From Bidens hawaiensis (taxonomy: Eukaryota; Streptophyta; Magnoliopsida; Asterales; Asteraceae), in contig JAIQDT010000841.1 of the NCBI GenBank assembly GCA_021521415.1, forward strand, positions 558,001-622,000: DNA of 64,000 nt, written 5' to 3'. Numbering within the stretch: position 1 is the first letter of the stretch; every line of letters starts with the position of its first letter. The position numbers and the translations under genes were made by a program. The notes under the pieces were generated by a model. That model worked only from the letters and a program-made list of their open reading frames with translations, was not told where the DNA came from and ran no database searches. Shown here one piece after another: positions 60,081 to 64,000 of this stretch.

Positions 60081-60199
60081 TAATTGGGTTTGACAAGTCC
60101 AAAGCAATTTGCTATAATTGTCAAATACCAGGTCATTTTGCAAGAGAATGCAACTAGCCAAGACAGTTTCAAAACAATAACCAACAAAGAAACCAGTTC

Positions 60200-61340
60200 C
60201 AATTCCAAAATCAGAACACTTGGGATATTATTATCAAATGACTTATTATCAAGCTCGGAATCTTGGCGGCTATTTAAAAGTTTCTTAGTTATTCCCCAAA
60301 CTCTCACAAGACTAGCAGTTCCCCGGCTTATTGTCAAGCTCGATATTTGAGGATTGATTTTAAGGATTCTTAATTTATCAACCAAGTCCTTACAAGAATG
60401 GCGATTTCTCGACTTATCATCAAGTTTGGGGTTTTTGTGTCTATTTTAAGGTTCACTAAGGTTTCACAAGACTAGCAATTTCTCATCTTGTCGTCAAGAT
60501 TAGCACTTAGGGTATCTTTTAAGAGTATTTTAACCTTCCTCATCAAGTGATAATTGCGACATAACATTAGTTATTAAAAACCAATCACATGCTTTACTAT
60601 CATTATTAAACTTCAATCAAGATTCATTATAAACCAAGATGATACTATGAAAGTTTAGCCACTAATAAGCATAATGTAATTTATCAAAGTAATAGATACA
60701 AACGTGATCAAATTGAAACAATCTACCATCTTTAATGCTAATGACTTCACATAAAAGCTTATCTCCTTAATCTTCAAGGGTTAGATAGATGCGATTAATT
60801 CCCTTAATAATGGTGGTGAAAATAGGTGGGTGGAGAGTATTGAATAAGAAAGAGCATTCAGTTTACACGATGTCCAGGTCCTCTGAGCACGACTGTGTTA
60901 AACAGGGCACGACCGTGTCGCCATTTTTTGTCCTGCTGCATTAATTGTCCATATCATATCGTACTCAAGGTTAACACGGCCGTGTTGCGTTACACAACAG
61001 TCCAAACTTCTCCAATTAGTTTTGTCTTTTTCTCTTGTACTTGAAGGCATGCCTGTCTTGGAAAGACGTGGCCGTGTTTTACTTCAGAACCTTCTATTTT
61101 GTATTTTCTTCCTTCTTTTGATAACATATGATGCGTTTTCGTCAACATGACCATGTCTTGATTTCCTGTTTTTTGTATTTACTTCGTATGCTCTACGCAT
61201 GGCCAAGTCTTGATTCACCATGGGGTGTGTTGAGTCAGTTTTCAATTGTTTATCTCTGTTTTTTCTTCGTATTTCAGATTTTTTATTTCTTGGGACTATA
61301 TTTACCTATAGATAGAAATTATAAACATTAGTGTTTATTT
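60200..61340. repeat. Old LTR-like repeat with ~80-bp degenerate units
   Basis: Phrases like acaagactagca(g/a)tttc followed by tcatcaag recur at about 60306, 60391 and 60467. Palindromic cacg(g/a)ccgtgt motifs recur at 60890-61080. No coding region is supported. Confidence 0.4.
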
Positions 61341-61724
61341 ATTCTAATATAGTTGTCGAAATTACACTTATTCAGAGATATTTTAGTGCTGAAAAGATGT
61401 ATAACTTCTTATACACCATAAACCAACTCGTTTTGACCTGAATCTCGTCCCGACTTGAAAGCGTTCTAACCTTAAACCACTGTTGTAAAAATCGCGACTA
61501 GTCGTCGAGTACTCAATGAGTAATCCCCGCCTAGGCCGAGTTCTCGGTGAGCCATCCCCGAGTACTCTCCTATTATCTGACCTAAACCTTTTGTCTCGAA
61601 CTCGTAATGGGTCGATCCAAACCGAGTTAACTCTATTTTTGTATTGACCCGTTCCAACCCTTATCAAAATTATATGTATCATAGCTAAAGTAACAAAAAT
61701 TTAAGAGTTTGTTCCCATTTATAT

Positions 61725-61753
61725 GATAATAATAATAATAATAATAATAATAA
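61725..61753. repeat. (ATA)n microsatellite
   Basis: About nine ATA/TAA units. Confidence 0.9.
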
Positions 61754-61757
61754 TATA

Positions 61758-62570
61758 ACTAGCGTTTTACTCGACGCAGTGAGCAGGCAGGTCGATAAAG
61801 CCCCTGGCGATAAGCCGATAATAAACACAAGTGTCTTTTGTCTTGGACGTTGAGGCGATAAGTTGACGTGAATTTGGTTAGTTTCAGTTAAGTGTGTTAT
61901 GATACTGGATTAAAAAGAATTAAAGAAAAACATATAAAATTTGAGGCGGAATAACTGGGTAGCGTCGGTCAGTAAAACTCAAGCACTGGGAAGACCCAAG
62001 CATTGTCGGTCCCCGTCGTTGAGGTGGTGAGTCTACGCAAATTCGGTCGATTTCCGTCACATTCGTTACAGTGCCATAATTAAAACAAAAAATTGCATTT
62101 GGTAGGTTTTCATTACGTTCTTTATTGTACCGAAATTAAAACAAAATGTGGTGAATCTACATGAATTCGGTCGGTTTCCATGAATTTGGACATTATCGGT
62201 TACTCTCGCTACGATATAGAAACCGTTGGTAAAACCTAAACGTTAAAACCCAAAAATAAAATTCGACAAATTACCATATATTTAAAATATATATAAAAAA
62301 GAAATATATTTTCGGTGTTTATTTGGTCGGTAAACCAAAGCGGTGGTAAAACCCAAGCATTATCGATCCTAGGCGTTGAGGTAACTTGACAAGAGTTTGG
62401 TCGGTTTCGATTACTTTAGTTATGATACCAGAGCTAAAAGAACGGCAAAACTGCATCAGGTGGTAAAAATAAGCGTTGGTAAAACCCAAGCGTTAGAGCT
62501 ATGAGTTTACATGAATTCGGTCGATTTTCATTAGATTCATCATGGTACCAAAACTAGAAAAAAATAAATA
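61758..62570. repeat. Degenerate minisatellite-like region
   Basis: Phrases gttggtaaaacccaagcgtt, gaattcggtcggtttcc and aaaattaaaacaaaa recur in order at irregular ~150-200-bp intervals. The left border actagcgttttactcgacgc may be an eroded Helitron 3' end in minus orientation. Confidence 0.45.
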
Positions 62571-62658
62571 AATAAAAATTTAAGGACCAATATGGTAGCG
62601 CCAAATTGACAATTAGCATCATCAAACTTTTTAATTGTTATATATGAATATAATAATA

Positions 62659-62688
62659 CTAGTTTTTTGATCCCCCACGTTGCGGGGG
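62659..62688 (-). mobile_element. Helitron 3' terminus (minus strand)
   Basis: Read on the minus strand: CCCCCGC, loop AAC, GTGGGGG (a 7-bp hairpin with one G-T pair), then atcaaaaaa and CTAG followed by T. This matches the Helitron 3' signature. The 5' end lies to the right and was not found in the window. Confidence 0.65.
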
Positions 62689-63430
62689 AGCATCTGATAA
62701 AGAAAAAGAAGCCAGTTCAGATGTTGAGTCACAATGTGTTCACGCATTTGTTGGTGTGATTTTGCCCAAAACCTAGTGTTATCAATGAACCTTCTCCTCT
62801 AGCAAAACCAAAAAAAGTATAAACATGAACGGTGAAAACACTAAAAACACATTATGAAAGTTATAATACATACTCCTTAAAAACACATCCAAACTCAAGA
62901 ACTGACTTAGGCGACATAATATATGATGTAATCTTCAAACTATAGAGTCTCATACAGGGCGTATGAGATTACACGGGGTTTGCTGTAAATGGGTTCAGGT
63001 CAACCCCGCAAAATCGTTTAGCTAAATGGGTCTCGTTTGACCAACCGCCTAATTAGTGAGACGGTCTGTCTAAAAGCATACCGAATTTTATGAGTTTGAC
63101 GAACCACCTAATTATTGTGGGTTGTTATTTCGTTTAATTAGTCAGACGGTTTGTCAAAAAAATTTGGTTTTAGACGATGAGTTTGACACGAGCTCGTCAG
63201 AATTAGACAATCAGTTTGACGTGAGTTCATGTCATGTCAAAAAACAAAAACTAAAAAAAAAAACTTTCAGGTCAAATGGGTCGTATTCGTGTCAATTTTT
63301 CAGGTTCGTGTGGGGTTGGACCCGCCAACCTGTCAATACGACCTGCTCAAAACCAGCATCTGCAAAAGCAAAATTGAATATATTTTACCAAAAATCAAAT
63401 GAAACCCTAATTCCCAAAACTAAATGCACA
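62689..63430. other. Possible Helitron interior, no gene recognised
   Basis: Repeat phrases of the type ttagtcagacgg(t)ttgtc occur at 63050-63160. No coding region is supported. Confidence 0.35.
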
Positions 63431-63454
63431 AACAAAAAAATAACACGTGAATCT

Positions 63455-63585
63455 CACCTGTAGTAGTGGGATCATGAAAGCTATCATCAGAATCAACACT
63501 ATAATCAGAACTATTAGTAGGAATATTGAGCCACTTGTTAACAACCATAGGCCACAAAAACTCTACACAACTGTAATCCCAACAT
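63455..63585 (-). pseudogene. Possible N-terminal exon fragment of an inositol polyphosphate 5-phosphatase-like gene
   Basis: On the minus strand a frame reads EFLWPMVVNKWLNI, followed by an Asp/Ser-rich stretch (SSDYSVDSDD), then ends at a GT splice-donor-like site (cag|gtgaga, near 63460). The (F/L)WP..V..KWLNI pattern followed by acidic residues recalls the N-terminus of plant type I inositol 5-phosphatases. There is a stop upstream and no in-frame ATG before the motif, so it is at best a fragment. Sequence to the right (63690-64000) looks like a 5' leader. Similarity is judged from memory of the family. Confidence 0.35.
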
Positions 63586-64000
63586 TTTTCAACTTAATTT
63601 CTGATATGCAATTGGAGATCATACAGACACAAACATATGTTTTGGATTATTATCCCCAAATCAATTGTGCAGTGAATGTGTGATTAACTGTCCACCGTCT
63701 TGCGATGTCGCCTAGGGTTCATCAATGGAACCCAAAAACACACAAAAATCGTTCACCGACAAACAATCACCATCTCAGTTGTCGTACGTTGTCCCCTAGG
63801 GTAAACCCAGCAACAACACAGATCAATCCGCCACAGTTATAATCAATCACCTCCAGCACCAAATGAGTAGAGAGAGAGGCACGATATCGCTACCCAAGTA
63901 GGGAGAGATAACAGAGACACCGTCTCCATCGCCATAGACGGCCGGTAATGGTTGTTCGTCGGTCAAAACCAATGAAACCACTGCCGGAAGCCACCGGCAA

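Larger units (their letters stand above)
58329..60160 (+). pseudogene. Ty1/copia gag, decayed and split by a pogo-like transposon
   Basis: It starts near the ATG at 58329 with an early frameshift and stop. The long open stretch 58453-59109 (MWNSIKNGPHVPYGT, then LSWEILRSVAHHTIAKEMFD) has the layout of copia Gag. After a stop at 59107-59109 the frame goes on to 59442 (MLAMRSKRLYNRTGRS). It resumes at 60081 with the knuckle CYNCQIPGHFAREC followed by a stop. The 638-bp insertion at 59443-60080, plus one TA, separates the two parts without disturbing the frame. No pol follows; the sequence turns into other repeats at about 60200. Confidence 0.75.

Overview
This is nuclear DNA of a flowering plant, probably a eudicot; the family cannot be fixed from the sequence. 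It is repeat-dense. The first 4.85 kb is a block of plastid DNA joined to a retrotransposon, the only convincing host gene is a four-exon PEBP gene, and most of the rest is transposable elements in several layers.

Layout. (1) 1-~4850: a colinear piece of the plastid small single-copy region (ndhG partial, ndhE, psaC, ndhD, ccsA, trnL-UAG). ccsA has a 1-bp frameshift and trnL has stem changes, as expected of a nuclear plastid insertion (NUPT). (2) ~4850-10541: a decayed Ty3/gypsy chromovirus-type pol with its 3' LTR, abutting an inverted fragment of a related LTR. (3) 10542-15500: AT-rich DNA with a 265-bp Helitron, a second degenerate Helitron end and a PIF/Harbinger-like relic. (4) 15762-16669: an intact TFL1/BFT-like PEBP gene. 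(5) 16793-26152: a very young 9.36-kb LTR element (931-bp LTRs with one difference seen, TSD GTATG) inserted 123 bp past the PEBP stop codon. It carries gag on the minus strand, no pol, and a frame-consistent five-exon gene on the opposite strand. (6) 26153-33977: old fragments (copia RNase H, LTR relic with a MITE, LINE). (7) 33978-50503: a 16.5-kb tandem LTR-internal-LTR-internal-LTR array of a Tekay/Del-like chromovirus with two uninterrupted Gag-Pol frames, bounded by a single TSD (GTAGT). (8) 50504-51690: a giant inverted-repeat element. (9) 51691-56889: a GRF zinc-finger relic and the 3' end of an older chromovirus. (10) 56890-60200: a decayed copia element with a pogo-like DNA transposon inserted precisely in its gag. 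(11) 60200-64000: degenerate repeats, a Helitron terminus and a possible captured gene fragment.

The most unusual parts are the pol-less element with a spliced antisense gene, the three-LTR array with two open polyproteins, a ~185-bp segment shared between those two otherwise unrelated elements, and the retrotransposon at the 3' end of a probable flowering regulator. All exon boundaries, motif positions and repeat borders were read by eye; family assignments rest on motif recognition, not database searches.
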